Assembly: GCF_001931485.1 (NCBI RefSeq)
Contig: NZ_MSDV01000022.1
Location: 1 to 64,000, forward strand
Direction of reading: 5' to 3'
Source: Burkholderia sp. SRS-W-2-2016
Lineage (GTDB): Bacteria > Pseudomonadota > Gammaproteobacteria > Burkholderiales > Burkholderiaceae
DNA length: 64,000 bases
Position numbers and translations under genes: made by a program. Shown in pieces: positions 7,604-15,633 of the stretch (the first letter of the stretch is position 1; every line of letters starts with the position of its first letter). The notes beneath the pieces are model-generated. The model was not told the origin of the DNA. It did no database searches and saw nothing but the letters and a program-made list of their open reading frames with translations.

Positions 7604-8965
7604 ATGGAGTATCTCGATCAACTCGGCACGTTCGGTGCCGATCTGCAATACGCAAACCTCCCTCAAGATGTGCGCCAACAACTGGGCTGGGTACTTGCGG
7701 ACACTTTAGGCGCGATCGTCGGCGGCTCGGCCGAGCCCGAACTGCGCGCGATGGCGCAACGCGTTTCCCGCGGAAACGGGGCGACGCTGGTGGGCCTGGG
7801 CGCAAAGGCCAGTCCGATGGAAGCCGCATTGATTAACGGAACCGCCGGAACCTTCCTGGAAATGGATGAGGGCAATCGGTTTTCGCGTGGTCATCCGTCC
7901 ATCCATGTGCTTCCCGCCGTGCTCGCAACAAGCGAAACCCAGGGCGCTGACGCACATCGCTTTCTCGCGGCTCTGGCCGTCGGCTACGAAATCGGCTCAC
8001 GTTTTGGTGCCGCGGTGCGGTTGCGTGACGCTATGCATGTGCACGGAACGTGGGGCACGCTCGGCGCCGCGGCGGGTAGCGCGCGTGCGCTCGGCGCCGA
8101 TGCCGGCACTGTGCGCGAGAGCCTGAACGTGGCGTCGTCGATGACCATCGCCACGTCAAAGAAAACGATGCTGCAAGGTGGACTGGTCCGCAACCTCTAT
8201 GCCGGCCTCTCGAATAGCAACGGGCTGCTGGCCGCACAACTCGTGCTGTGCGGTTTTCAGGGTGAAGCAGATGGCCCCGCGTCCCTGTTCGGCGAGATCG
8301 TTTCGGAGCATTACGACCGGGTCAAGCTGCTTCGCGGCATACGCGAAGAATGGCACCTCATGCAGAACTACTTCAAGCTGCATTCGTGCTGCCGGTACAA
8401 CCATGGCACGCTGGATGCACTCGACATTCTTGCCGAACGCGGCACCCTCCCGGCGGCAGCCGATATTTCGTCGATCGAAGTAACGACCTACAAGTACGCG
8501 GCCGAACTCACCGATCCCGCACCTCGTAACACACTCGGCGCCAAGTTCTCGGTGCCGTTCGCAGTAGCCACACGCATCGTCAACGGCAGCAGCGGTCTGT
8601 CCAGTTTCACGCAGGACGCGATTCGCAATCCGGATGTGCTCGCCCTGGCTTCCAGGGTATCCGTCGTCGAAGATCCGTCGATGACGGCACGACTGCCGCA
8701 GGAACGCCCTGCGCGGGTTCGCGTATTCGACAGCAACGGCCAGATTCACGAAGCCGAAGTCGGCGTCAATCGCGGCGATGACACGTCGCCCTACACCACC
8801 CGCGAACTGGAAAACAAGTTCCTCGACTTGTGCGAACGAGTCTGGCCGCGTTCGCATGCCGATGCGCTGCTCAACAGCACGCTGACCCTGGGCGATGCAA
8901 AGTGCGGCGATGAAGCCAGCTTCGCGAGCTGGCTGGAGATGCTGCGCCGCCCGGCTGATCGATGA
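7604..8965 (+). CDS. MmgE/PrpD family protein
   Basis: A 453-residue protein of the family that contains 2-methylcitrate dehydratase PrpD, cis-aconitate decarboxylase and iminodisuccinate epimerase. The start ATG (MEYLDQLG) is set by a GAGGAG ribosome site at 7593-7598. Family motifs seen: an LADTLGAIVGG helix, GTFLEMDEGNRFSRGHPS near residues 83-100 and HSCCRYNHGTLDAL with the conserved His/Cys cluster around 262-275. It leads the plus arm and is followed by a 204-base gap. A plausible role is isomerisation, dehydration or decarboxylation of a branched dicarboxylate intermediate; the exact reaction cannot be read from sequence. Confidence 0.82.
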   Translation: MEYLDQLGTFGADLQYANLPQDVRQQLGWVLADTLGAIVGGSAEPELRAMAQRVSRGNGATLVGLGAKASPMEAALINGTAGTFLEMDEGNRFSRGHPSIHVLPAVLATSETQGADAHRFLAALAVGYEIGSRFGAAVRLRDAMHVHGTWGTLGAAAGSARALGADAGTVRESLNVASSMTIATSKKTMLQGGLVRNLYAGLSNSNGLLAAQLVLCGFQGEADGPASLFGEIVSEHYDRVKLLRGIREEWHLMQNYFKLHSCCRYNHGTLDALDILAERGTLPAAADISSIEVTTYKYAAELTDPAPRNTLGAKFSVPFAVATRIVNGSSGLSSFTQDAIRNPDVLALASRVSVVEDPSMTARLPQERPARVRVFDSNGQIHEAEVGVNRGDDTSPYTTRELENKFLDLCERVWPRSHADALLNSTLTLGDAKCGDEASFASWLEMLRRPADR

Positions 8966-9074
8966 TGCATCGGCTGCCCTTCAGGAAATATCCGGGCACG
9001 AAATGCAGCTTGAAATCCCGCAACATTAGATGACCGCACAACGCCAACGTGATGCGCCTCAGGTAAATGTTCTA

Positions 9075-9103
9075 TTGACAGAATAATAATGCACGCACAA
9101 CAT
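9075..9103 (+). promoter_or_regulatory. Possible sigma-70 promoter in the gap before the amidase operon
   Basis: A perfect -35 hexamer TTGACA (9075-9080) lies in the 204-base gap 8966-9169, but the hexamer 17 bases further (CAACAT) is a poor -10 match. The gap is too long for coupled translation, so a secondary promoter for the isochorismatase-like gene and its followers is reasonable. Nothing else is recognised in this gap. Confidence 0.3.
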
Positions 9104-9169
9104 GCGGCAATGTGATCTTCATGCGCTCTGTCTATCAGGCGTCCTGTACAAACCTTCGAGAACCTACGC

Positions 9170-9847
9170 ATGCAATCTTCCGATAAGACCGCCCGTCAAC
9201 TGTTCGCCGAGTTCAAGGCAAACCCCACGCGCAAGCGTTTCGGCTTTGGCCGCATGCCCGCGCTGATTAACGTGGATCCGCAGAAGGCCTATACCAGCGT
9301 CGGTGAATTCGCGACGGCCTACGAGACCGATCCGAAGCAGATGGAATACACGAATCAACTCGCCGCGGCATTCCGCGCGAAAGGCTTTCCGGTCGTGTGG
9401 ACTTATGTCGCTTATATGGAATCGGGCGAAGACTGCGGGATCTGGGGCACGCGCAGCAACACGCCCGACTCGCTGCAGAACATCAAGGTCGATAGCCGCC
9501 GCTCCGAATTCGATGACCGCCTGGTGATCGATCGTAAGCGGGACATCATCGTCAACAAGCGCATGGCCTCGGCGTTCTTCGAAACCAATCTGTCTTCGAT
9601 TTTCACGTTCCACGGCGTGGACACCGTGATCGTCACGGGCGGCTCGACCTCTGGTTGCGTGCGCGCCACGGTGATCGACAGCTTGCAACGCAGCTTCCGC
9701 ACCATCGTTCCCGAAGAGTGCGTGGCCGACAAGCATGAAAGCCCGCACTTCGCCAACCTGTACGACATGGCCGTGAAATACGCCGATGTTCTGCCCGTGG
9801 CCGAAGTGCTGGAGCAGATTGCCAAAATTCCGGCAAAGGGTGAATGA
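9170..9847 (+). CDS. Isochorismatase-like / N-carbamoylsarcosine-amidase-like hydrolase
   Basis: A 225-residue cysteine hydrolase. The catalytic triad of the family can be placed: D36 in PALINVDPQKAY, K130 in DIIVNKRMASAFF and C163 in GGSTSGCVRATV, with the conserved non-proline turn before the cysteine. The family contains N-carbamoylsarcosine amidase, maleamate amidase (NicF), peroxyureidoacrylate amidase (RutB) and nicotinamidase; the GGSTSGCVRAT loop is closest in feel to the carbamoylsarcosine/maleamate group. It overlaps the next gene by ATGA at 9844. In this setting a half-amide hydrolase releasing ammonia from the ring-opened product is likely; this is inference from neighbours. Confidence 0.87.
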   Translation: MQSSDKTARQLFAEFKANPTRKRFGFGRMPALINVDPQKAYTSVGEFATAYETDPKQMEYTNQLAAAFRAKGFPVVWTYVAYMESGEDCGIWGTRSNTPDSLQNIKVDSRRSEFDDRLVIDRKRDIIVNKRMASAFFETNLSSIFTFHGVDTVIVTGGSTSGCVRATVIDSLQRSFRTIVPEECVADKHESPHFANLYDMAVKYADVLPVAEVLEQIAKIPAKGE

Positions 9848-10761
9848 TGAAGCGCGATCCCGCTTTCTACGATTACCTGCCCTATGAGAACCGACCGCAG
9901 ATCCGCTGGCCTGGCGGTGCGCGTGTCGCTTTCTGGGTCGCGCCCAATGTCGAGTTCTACGAACTCAATCCACCGCGTAATCCGTCCCGTGGCGCCTGGT
10001 CGCGTCCGGCGCCGGATATTCAGAACTACTCCTACCGCGACTATGGCAACCGCGTGGGCTTCTGGCGCATGCTGGACGTGATGAAGCGCTGCAACATGCG
10101 AGGCAGCGTCTCTCTGAACGTCGCCATGTGTGAACACCACCCGGAAGTGATCGCCGCTTGCGCCGAGAACGGCTGGGAGTTCTATTCGCACGGCACGTAC
10201 AACACGCGCTACATGATGGGTATGAGCGAGGAACAGGAACGCGCTGTCATCCAGGACTCGATCGACACCATCCGCAAGCACACGGGGCAAAAACTCGACG
10301 GCTGGCTCTCGCCCGCGCTGACCTACACGGATCGCACGCTCGATCTGGTCGCGGAAATGGGTCTCACCTATGTGTGCGACCTGTTTCACGACGATCAACC
10401 GGGGCCGGTGAAAACGAGCAAGGGCCGACTCGCGAGCATTCCGTATTCGCTGGAGATGAACGACACGATTGTCTACAACGTCAATCAGGTCTCTCCGCGC
10501 CGCTATGGCGACATCATCAAGCGACAGTTCGATCGCCTCTATCGCGAGGGTGAGGAATCGGGCACGGTGATGTGCATTCCTCTGCACCCCTATCTGATCG
10601 GCCAGCCGTATCGTCTCGCGGCCTTCGAAGAAGCGCTGCAGTACATCACGAGCCACGACAAGGTGTGGCTCGCCACCGGTCGCGAAATCGCGCAGTACTA
10701 CAACGAACACTATTACGACGCCTTCGCAAAGGCCGCTCACGCAGTCGGAGAAGCCCCATGA
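9844..10761 (+). CDS. Polysaccharide-deacetylase-fold hydrolase, PuuE/cyclic-imidase-like (copy 1)
   Basis: A 305-residue NodB-fold protein. It lacks the TFDDG motif of chitin/peptidoglycan deacetylases. Instead it has the YRDYGNRVGFWR segment (about 64-75), a FYSHGTYNTR loop (H116) and a C-terminal PLHPYLIGQPYR block, the pattern of allantoinase PuuE and bacterial cyclic-imide hydrolases. No signal peptide is present, which argues against a cell-wall substrate. The expected reaction is hydrolysis of a cyclic amide or imide (hydantoin-, succinimide- or maleimide-like). It overlaps the gene on either side by ATGA, so all three proteins are translated together. Confidence 0.83.
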   Translation: MMKRDPAFYDYLPYENRPQIRWPGGARVAFWVAPNVEFYELNPPRNPSRGAWSRPAPDIQNYSYRDYGNRVGFWRMLDVMKRCNMRGSVSLNVAMCEHHPEVIAACAENGWEFYSHGTYNTRYMMGMSEEQERAVIQDSIDTIRKHTGQKLDGWLSPALTYTDRTLDLVAEMGLTYVCDLFHDDQPGPVKTSKGRLASIPYSLEMNDTIVYNVNQVSPRRYGDIIKRQFDRLYREGEESGTVMCIPLHPYLIGQPYRLAAFEEALQYITSHDKVWLATGREIAQYYNEHYYDAFAKAAHAVGEAP

Positions 10762-11690
10762 GCTCACTGCCGCAGGAACATCTCGAATATCCGCTGCGCA
10801 AGTACGGCATGGACCACCAGCGCTATGACTGGTCCATGTTGCCCGATCGTCCGGGCGTCGCGTGGCCCAATGATGCCCGCGTCGCGCTGTGGGTGATTCC
10901 CGCTCTGGAGTGGTTTCCGCTCGACATGAAGGGACAGCCGTTCAAGCCGCCCGGTGCGATGCAGACGGCTTACCCCGACCTGCGCCATTACACGCTGCGC
11001 GACTACGGCAATCGAGTCGGTATTTTCCGCATCATGAAGGCGCTGGAGCAACATGGGATTCGCGCGAGCGCGGCCATGAATGCGGCTGTGGCCGTGCGTT
11101 ACCCCGCGCTGGTCAAGGCGTGCGTCGAGCGCGGCTGGGAAATCATCGCCAACGGGCTGGACATGGACCATCTCCACCACGGCGGCCTTGCCGAAGAAGA
11201 CGAACGCGCGCTCATTCAGCAATCGCTGGAGATTCTGCGCAAAGCAAGTGGTCAGAAAGTACGCGGTTGGCTGTCGCCGGCCAAGTCGGAATCGTGGAAC
11301 ACGCCTGATCTGTTGCGTGAGGCAGGCGTCGATTATGTTTGCGACTGGGTTAACGACGATATGCCGTATGCGATGAACACGCGCGCGGGAACGTTGCATG
11401 CGATGCCGCACCCGATCGACATCGACGACACGACCATTCTGGTGCAGAACCATCACACCGAGGACGACTTCCGCGATCAGCTGATCGACCAGTTCGACGT
11501 GTTGTATCGCGAAGCGCGCCCGGACAATGGTCGCGTGATGGCGATTTCGCTCCATCCGTGGGTGATCGGTCAGCCGTATCGCATCCGCGCACTCGAAGAA
11601 GCGCTGGAGCACATCATGCGCCATCGCGGCGTCTGGTCCGCGACCGGCAGCGAGATTCTCGATGCGTGGAAGGGCCAGCAGCCCGCCTGA
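10758..11690 (+). CDS. Polysaccharide-deacetylase-fold hydrolase, PuuE/imidase-like (copy 2)
   Basis: A 310-residue paralogue of the preceding gene; start ATG overlaps its stop. The shared YTLRDYGNRVGIFR segment, GWLSPA loop and SLHPWVIGQPYR block show common descent. At the position of the first copy's active-site SHG (H116) this one reads ANG (N132), so a probable metal-ligand histidine is lost. It could be a non-catalytic partner in a heteromer, or act on a different substrate with altered metal binding. No signal peptide. Product name beyond the fold is inference. Confidence 0.8.
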   Translation: MSSLPQEHLEYPLRKYGMDHQRYDWSMLPDRPGVAWPNDARVALWVIPALEWFPLDMKGQPFKPPGAMQTAYPDLRHYTLRDYGNRVGIFRIMKALEQHGIRASAAMNAAVAVRYPALVKACVERGWEIIANGLDMDHLHHGGLAEEDERALIQQSLEILRKASGQKVRGWLSPAKSESWNTPDLLREAGVDYVCDWVNDDMPYAMNTRAGTLHAMPHPIDIDDTTILVQNHHTEDDFRDQLIDQFDVLYREARPDNGRVMAISLHPWVIGQPYRIRALEEALEHIMRHRGVWSATGSEILDAWKGQQPA

Positions 11691-11795
11691 GTCCCTGAAT
11701 TGCGGACAGGGTTGGCGCCCCGTATTGGCCGGATAGACCAGTACGGGGTCGCCCCTGATCCTCTCCATATCGAATACTTCATTTCCCACTCTTCC

Positions 11796-12596
11796 ATGAC
11801 GCCCTCTTCCGAAAAGCGTGTGCGCCGCGTTCTCGTGGTCGTGCCTTTCGCCATGTCCGCCGACAACCTGCTTCTTCGTGAGTCGCAGTTGCAGGGCCTG
11901 CAATTCGGCGACGACATTCGTTTCGAGTACCGGGCGGTCAAAGCCGGCCCGATGAACTACTCCAGCCACCACGATTTCGCGCTCGCCGATGTCGCGAACT
12001 TCGAGGCCGGTTGCCGCGCACAGGAAGAAGGATTCGATGCCGTGTGTATCGACACCATGAGCGATTCGGGCGTTGCGGCCCTGCGTTCGGTGCTCGACAT
12101 TCCGGTGTTCGGGCCGGGAAAAGTGTCGATGCTCACCGCACTCATGCTCGGGGATAAATTCTCGGTCCTCACAATGGCCAGCCGCTGGAAGCCGCTCTAC
12201 AAGAAAGCGCTGGATGAACTCGGCCTGCATCACAAATGCGCTTCCGTCCGCGCGATCGAAGTGACGCCCGATAACCAGAATCTGCTTTCCGGCAAGGAAG
12301 AGGACGTCTTCCCGCTTCTGGAGAAGGCGGCTCTTCGCGCTGTCGAAGAGGATGGCGCGGACGTGCTCATTCTCGGCTCGACCACGATGCATCAGTCGCA
12401 CGGATGGCTGCAATCGCGTCTGCCGGTTCCGATCATCAACCCGGGCCCGCTGAGCTACAAGATCGCGGAATCAATGCTCGCCCTGCGCCTCACGCAAAGC
12501 CGCACGGCCTATGCGAAGCCCATGCATCCGCGCCTGGACATGCTCTCGCATATGCTGGACGCGGGGCAAGAGAGTCTGTCGACCAGCAATCTCTAA
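11796..12596 (+). CDS. Asp/Glu/hydantoin racemase-fold protein lacking both catalytic cysteines
   Basis: A 266-residue protein of the family that includes hydantoin and allantoin racemase, maleate isomerase and arylmalonate decarboxylase. Family landmarks: VLVVVPFAMS at the N-terminus, the CIDTMSDSG loop (first active-site block), LGDKFSVLTM, and VLILGSTTM (second block). The cysteines normally seen in these blocks are replaced by T87 and S195. Start: the only suitable ATG, with no clear ribosome site. A two-cysteine racemase or a Cys-dependent maleate isomerase mechanism is therefore unlikely. It may be a binding protein, a lyase or a decarboxylase-like enzyme. It lies 105 bases after the imidase-like pair. 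Confidence 0.78.
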   Translation: MTPSSEKRVRRVLVVVPFAMSADNLLLRESQLQGLQFGDDIRFEYRAVKAGPMNYSSHHDFALADVANFEAGCRAQEEGFDAVCIDTMSDSGVAALRSVLDIPVFGPGKVSMLTALMLGDKFSVLTMASRWKPLYKKALDELGLHHKCASVRAIEVTPDNQNLLSGKEEDVFPLLEKAALRAVEEDGADVLILGSTTMHQSHGWLQSRLPVPIINPGPLSYKIAESMLALRLTQSRTAYAKPMHPRLDMLSHMLDAGQESLSTSNL

Positions 12597-12625
12597 TCTG
12601 ATTCACGATCCCCGGGTATAACGAA

Positions 12626-13693
12626 ATGTTTGTCAAAAATACATGGTATGTCGCCGCATGGGCTGAGGAAGTCACCCGGGAACTGATGTCCCGCAAATTC
12701 CTGAACACGCCGGTCGTCATGTACCGGACCGAGAAAGGCGAGCCGGTTGCGCTGGAAGACGCGTGTCCCCACCGCTACTACCCGCTGTCGAAAGGGGTGC
12801 TCAAGGGCGACTCCATCCAGTGCGGCTATCACGGGATGGTGTTCGGCTGTTCCGGAAAATGCGAACGCATCCCGGGTCAGGAACAGATTCCGAAATCGGC
12901 CAAGGTCCGCTCCTTTCCGATGGTCGAGCGCTGGGGCTGGCTGTGGATCTGGATGGGCGATCCGGAACTTGCGGATCCGGAAAAGATTATCGACATCCCG
13001 CAGTTGCGCACCGATCAGTGGCACCAGATCAAAGGCGAGCGTATCTATTACAAGGGCAGCTACAAGCTGATGCTCGACAACCTGCTCGACCCGTCGCACG
13101 TGCCGTTCGTTCACCCGACCATTTTTTCTTCGGGTAACGAAGCGGAATACCCGGTCGATACGGCAAGCCATAACGGCTTCGTGACCGTGAGCCGCATGGT
13201 TCCGAAGGCGAACGTGCCGCCGATCTTCCGCACGATAAAGGCCGATCTGCCGGAAAAGATGGACCGCTATCAGGTCTATCGCGTGTCGCCGCCGTCGCTG
13301 TGCGTCATTGAAACCGGCGTGGTCGAGACCGGCGACTGGAAGAGTGTCGTGATGAAAGAAGATACGCTCACTGAGGCGCCGGCTGTCCCGGAAGGCGACG
13401 AACGCAAGGTCTACAGCATTCGTGGTTTCGATTTCATGACCCCGGAAACCGAAAGTACCACGCACTACTTCTGGTTCCTCGTCACCAACGTCGGCGTCGG
13501 CGATGAGCAAGTGAAGGAAAAGCTGCGACAGCAAGGCATCGCCGCTTTCGCGGAGGATATCGAGGTGGTCGAAGGTATCCAGGCGCGCGTTGAGCAAGGG
13601 AACCTGCCGCCGCAGAGCGTGATCGGCATTGACCGCGGCTACATTCAGCTTCACCGGATGCTCGAGAAAATGCTCGAGGCTGAAAAGGCATAA
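12626..13693 (+). CDS. Rieske non-heme iron oxygenase, VanA-like
   Basis: A 355-residue oxygenase alpha subunit of the vanillate O-demethylase/PaO class. The Rieske cluster ligands are C47-x-H49 (EDACPHRYYPLS) and C66-x2-H69 (IQCGYHGM). The mononuclear iron site is DNLLDPSHVPFVH (D155 bridging region, H158, H163). Length and the NTWYVAAWAEEV start match VanA. Known family reactions are O- or N-demethylation and ring hydroxylation; electrons should come from the VanB-like reductase at 14610. A VanA/VanB pair alone would suggest vanillate, but the surrounding imidase and hydratase genes point to another substrate, probably an N-heterocycle or alkylated ring. Confidence 0.9.
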   Translation: MFVKNTWYVAAWAEEVTRELMSRKFLNTPVVMYRTEKGEPVALEDACPHRYYPLSKGVLKGDSIQCGYHGMVFGCSGKCERIPGQEQIPKSAKVRSFPMVERWGWLWIWMGDPELADPEKIIDIPQLRTDQWHQIKGERIYYKGSYKLMLDNLLDPSHVPFVHPTIFSSGNEAEYPVDTASHNGFVTVSRMVPKANVPPIFRTIKADLPEKMDRYQVYRVSPPSLCVIETGVVETGDWKSVVMKEDTLTEAPAVPEGDERKVYSIRGFDFMTPETESTTHYFWFLVTNVGVGDEQVKEKLRQQGIAAFAEDIEVVEGIQARVEQGNLPPQSVIGIDRGYIQLHRMLEKMLEAEKA

Positions 13694-13724
13694 GAGAGAA
13701 GTGTCTGGATAAGATCTACGACGG

Positions 13725-13749
13725 TACTCATTAGTCATGCTCATGAGTA
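13725..13749. repeat. Inverted repeat in the Rieske-SDR gap
   Basis: TACTCAT (13725-13731) and ATGAGTA (13743-13749) are exact inverted repeats with an 11-base spacer, inside the 141-base gap before the SDR gene. No T-run follows. It could be an operator half-site pair or an mRNA hairpin. Confidence 0.4.
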
Positions 13750-13834
13750 ATCCGTCTATTTGGGCGCGCCATAAAATTCCAATCAACTTCGCCCGAACAC
13801 ATCTAAATCTGTTTTTCTGATATCAGGTGGAGAC

Positions 13835-14608
13835 ATGAATGCAGTGTTGAATAGCGAGAAAGACAAGGTAGCAATCGTTACGGGTGCGGCCCAGGGAATT
13901 GGACGTGCGACTGCACTGCGCTTGATGCGTAATGGCGTGAAGGTGGTGGCGGTTGATCGTCAGGCCGATGGGTTGGCCACGCTCAGGAGCGAAGCGCCCG
14001 ATCAGGTCGAAATTCTTGAACTCGACGTGACTTCGGCGGACGCGCCTGACACGACGATAGCCACCGCAATGGACAAGTTTGGCCGTGTGGATGCGTTGGT
14101 CAACAATGCGGGAATCGGGATCGCCAAACCAGTTCACCTGACGACCGACGAAGAATTCGACCGCTTCATGAACATCAACCTGCGCAGCGTGTTCCGTTTT
14201 ACGCGCGCAGCGCTCGGTGTCATGAAGGCTGGCGCCACGATTGTGAACGTCGCCTCGACGTTCGGTCTGATGGGCAATCCGAACGCCTCGTCGTATGCGG
14301 CGACCAAGGCCGCTTTAATGGGCCTCACGCGCCAGATGGTTGCCGACTATGGTCCCACGGGTATCCGTGTCAATGCGGTCGCCCCCGGCGTCATCGTGAC
14401 GGACATGGTGAAAGGCCGGCTGGAAACCAGCGAATACTTCCGCAAGCTGATGGTCGAAACGACGCCGTACACGCGTCTGGGCACGGCTGAAGACGTCGCC
14501 AACGTGATCGCGTTCCTCTGCTCGGATGAATCCGGGTATGTGAATGGCCACGTGCTGACGATCGATGGCGGCTGGAGCGCGGCTAACTTTGTTCCGCAGG
14601 GAGCGTAA
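13835..14608 (+). CDS. Short-chain dehydrogenase/reductase
   Basis: A 257-residue classical SDR. The NAD(P) motif TGAAQGIG is at residues 17-24, the NNAG motif follows VDALV near 89-92, and the active site has a serine in VNVASTFG and YAATK (Tyr/Lys). An aspartate at the end of beta-2 (VVAVDRQADG) suggests NAD preference. The C-terminal YVNGHVLTIDGGW is typical. A GGTGGAG ribosome site fixes the start. It should oxidise or reduce an alcohol/ketone intermediate in the island's pathway, perhaps after the Rieske hydroxylation; substrate unknown. Confidence 0.88.
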   Translation: MNAVLNSEKDKVAIVTGAAQGIGRATALRLMRNGVKVVAVDRQADGLATLRSEAPDQVEILELDVTSADAPDTTIATAMDKFGRVDALVNNAGIGIAKPVHLTTDEEFDRFMNINLRSVFRFTRAALGVMKAGATIVNVASTFGLMGNPNASSYAATKAALMGLTRQMVADYGPTGIRVNAVAPGVIVTDMVKGRLETSEYFRKLMVETTPYTRLGTAEDVANVIAFLCSDESGYVNGHVLTIDGGWSAANFVPQGA

Positions 14609-14609
14609 C

Positions 14610-15566
14610 GTGGGCGAGCAAACGCTGCAAGTTACGCTCATGCGCAAACACGCAGAGGCCGAAGCCATTGTCTCGTTCGACCTGTCGGCTCGCGAGGGCG
14701 ATGAACTGCCCGCATTCGAGGCGGGGTCGCACATAGACGTGCATCTGCCTAATGGCCTGGTGCGACAGTACTCCCTGTATGGCAATCCCGCCGACAACTC
14801 CGCCTATCGACTGGCGGTTCTGAAAGAGCCGCAGTCTCGCGGTGGTTCCGAGGCGGTGCACGAGCTCCTTCAGGTTGGCGATGTGCTGACTATCAGCCGT
14901 CCGCGGAACAACTTCAAGCTCGTCGAGGAGGCCGGATCGACGCTGCTGATCGCGGGCGGCATTGGTATTACGCCGCTGTTGTCGATGGCTCACCGCCTTG
15001 CCGGGCTGGGCCGGAATTTTCAACTGCACTATTGCGGCCGGTCTCCCGAGCGAATGGCTTTTCACGAGCTGTTGAAAGACGGCGCATTGTCCGGAAACTC
15101 AAATCTCTATCTCGACAGTGAAGGCCCGGCGTTCGATCCGAAGCAGCTGTTCTCCAATCAGCCGAAGGACACCCATATCTACGTGTGCGGTCCCGCGGGC
15201 TTTATCGATTGGGTGATCAAGGAGGCGCAGGCAGCGGATATCGCACCCGCTCAGCTCCACCAGGAATTCTTCTCCAGATCCGAAGCGGCGCCTGCCGGCG
15301 AAGAGTTCACGGTCGTCCTCAATCGTAGCGGTAAGAGCTTCGTGATTCCCGACGGGGAGACCGTAACCGAAGCGTTGGCCAAAGAAGGGATCGAGATTCC
15401 CGTTTCGTGCGAGCAGGGCATTTGCGGGACCTGTGTCACGAAGGTAATCGACGGGATCCCCGATCACCGTGACAGCTATCTGACGGACGAAGAAAAGGCG
15501 GCCAACGATCAATTCATGCCTTGCTGCTCGCGTGCATCGAGCCCAAAACTCGTTTTGGATCTTTGA
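14610..15566 (+). CDS. Rieske oxygenase reductase, VanB-like (FNR domain plus C-terminal 2Fe-2S)
   Basis: A 318-residue reductase with a GTG start one base after the SDR stop; AGGGAG at 14598-14603 supports it. The flavin domain has RQYSLYGNP (FMN/FAD contact) and the NAD domain LIAGGIGITPLLSMA. The C-terminal plant-type ferredoxin has CEQGICGTC plus a distal MPCCSRA, giving the four cysteines. This is the one-component reductase of VanAB-type oxygenases. It supplies electrons to the VanA-like oxygenase at 12626; separation by the SDR gene is unusual but all are co-directional. Confidence 0.9.
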   Translation: MGEQTLQVTLMRKHAEAEAIVSFDLSAREGDELPAFEAGSHIDVHLPNGLVRQYSLYGNPADNSAYRLAVLKEPQSRGGSEAVHELLQVGDVLTISRPRNNFKLVEEAGSTLLIAGGIGITPLLSMAHRLAGLGRNFQLHYCGRSPERMAFHELLKDGALSGNSNLYLDSEGPAFDPKQLFSNQPKDTHIYVCGPAGFIDWVIKEAQAADIAPAQLHQEFFSRSEAAPAGEEFTVVLNRSGKSFVIPDGETVTEALAKEGIEIPVSCEQGICGTCVTKVIDGIPDHRDSYLTDEEKAANDQFMPCCSRASSPKLVLDL

Positions 15567-15633
15567 ATCGTTATCCCCGAATTTTGCGCCCACTACTGGT
15601 GGGTATTGAAACAACTTTTCCAGAGTCAAAATT

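Noticed and set aside
9844-11690. Cell-wall or chitin deacetylase function for the two deacetylase-fold proteins
   Set aside because: Neither has a signal peptide or the TFDDG metal motif; the retained motifs fit the PuuE/imidase group.
9412-12413. Long minus-strand open frames opposite the amidase and imidase-like genes
   Set aside because: Antisense to genes with intact catalytic motifs and overlapping starts; no domains.
12626-15566. Calling the Rieske/reductase pair vanillate O-demethylase (vanA/vanB)
   Set aside because: The two proteins are VanA- and VanB-like, but they are split by an SDR gene and embedded among imidase, amidase and hydratase genes, with no aromatic ring-cleavage genes nearby. 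The symbol would be misleading.
15543-15603. Short inverted repeats CCAAAAC/GTTTTGG and CCCAC/GTGGG near the end of the VanB-like gene
   Set aside because: The stems are short, the first overlaps the coding region and no T-run follows. The MFS gene 67 bases on appears to be in the same operon, so a terminator is unlikely.
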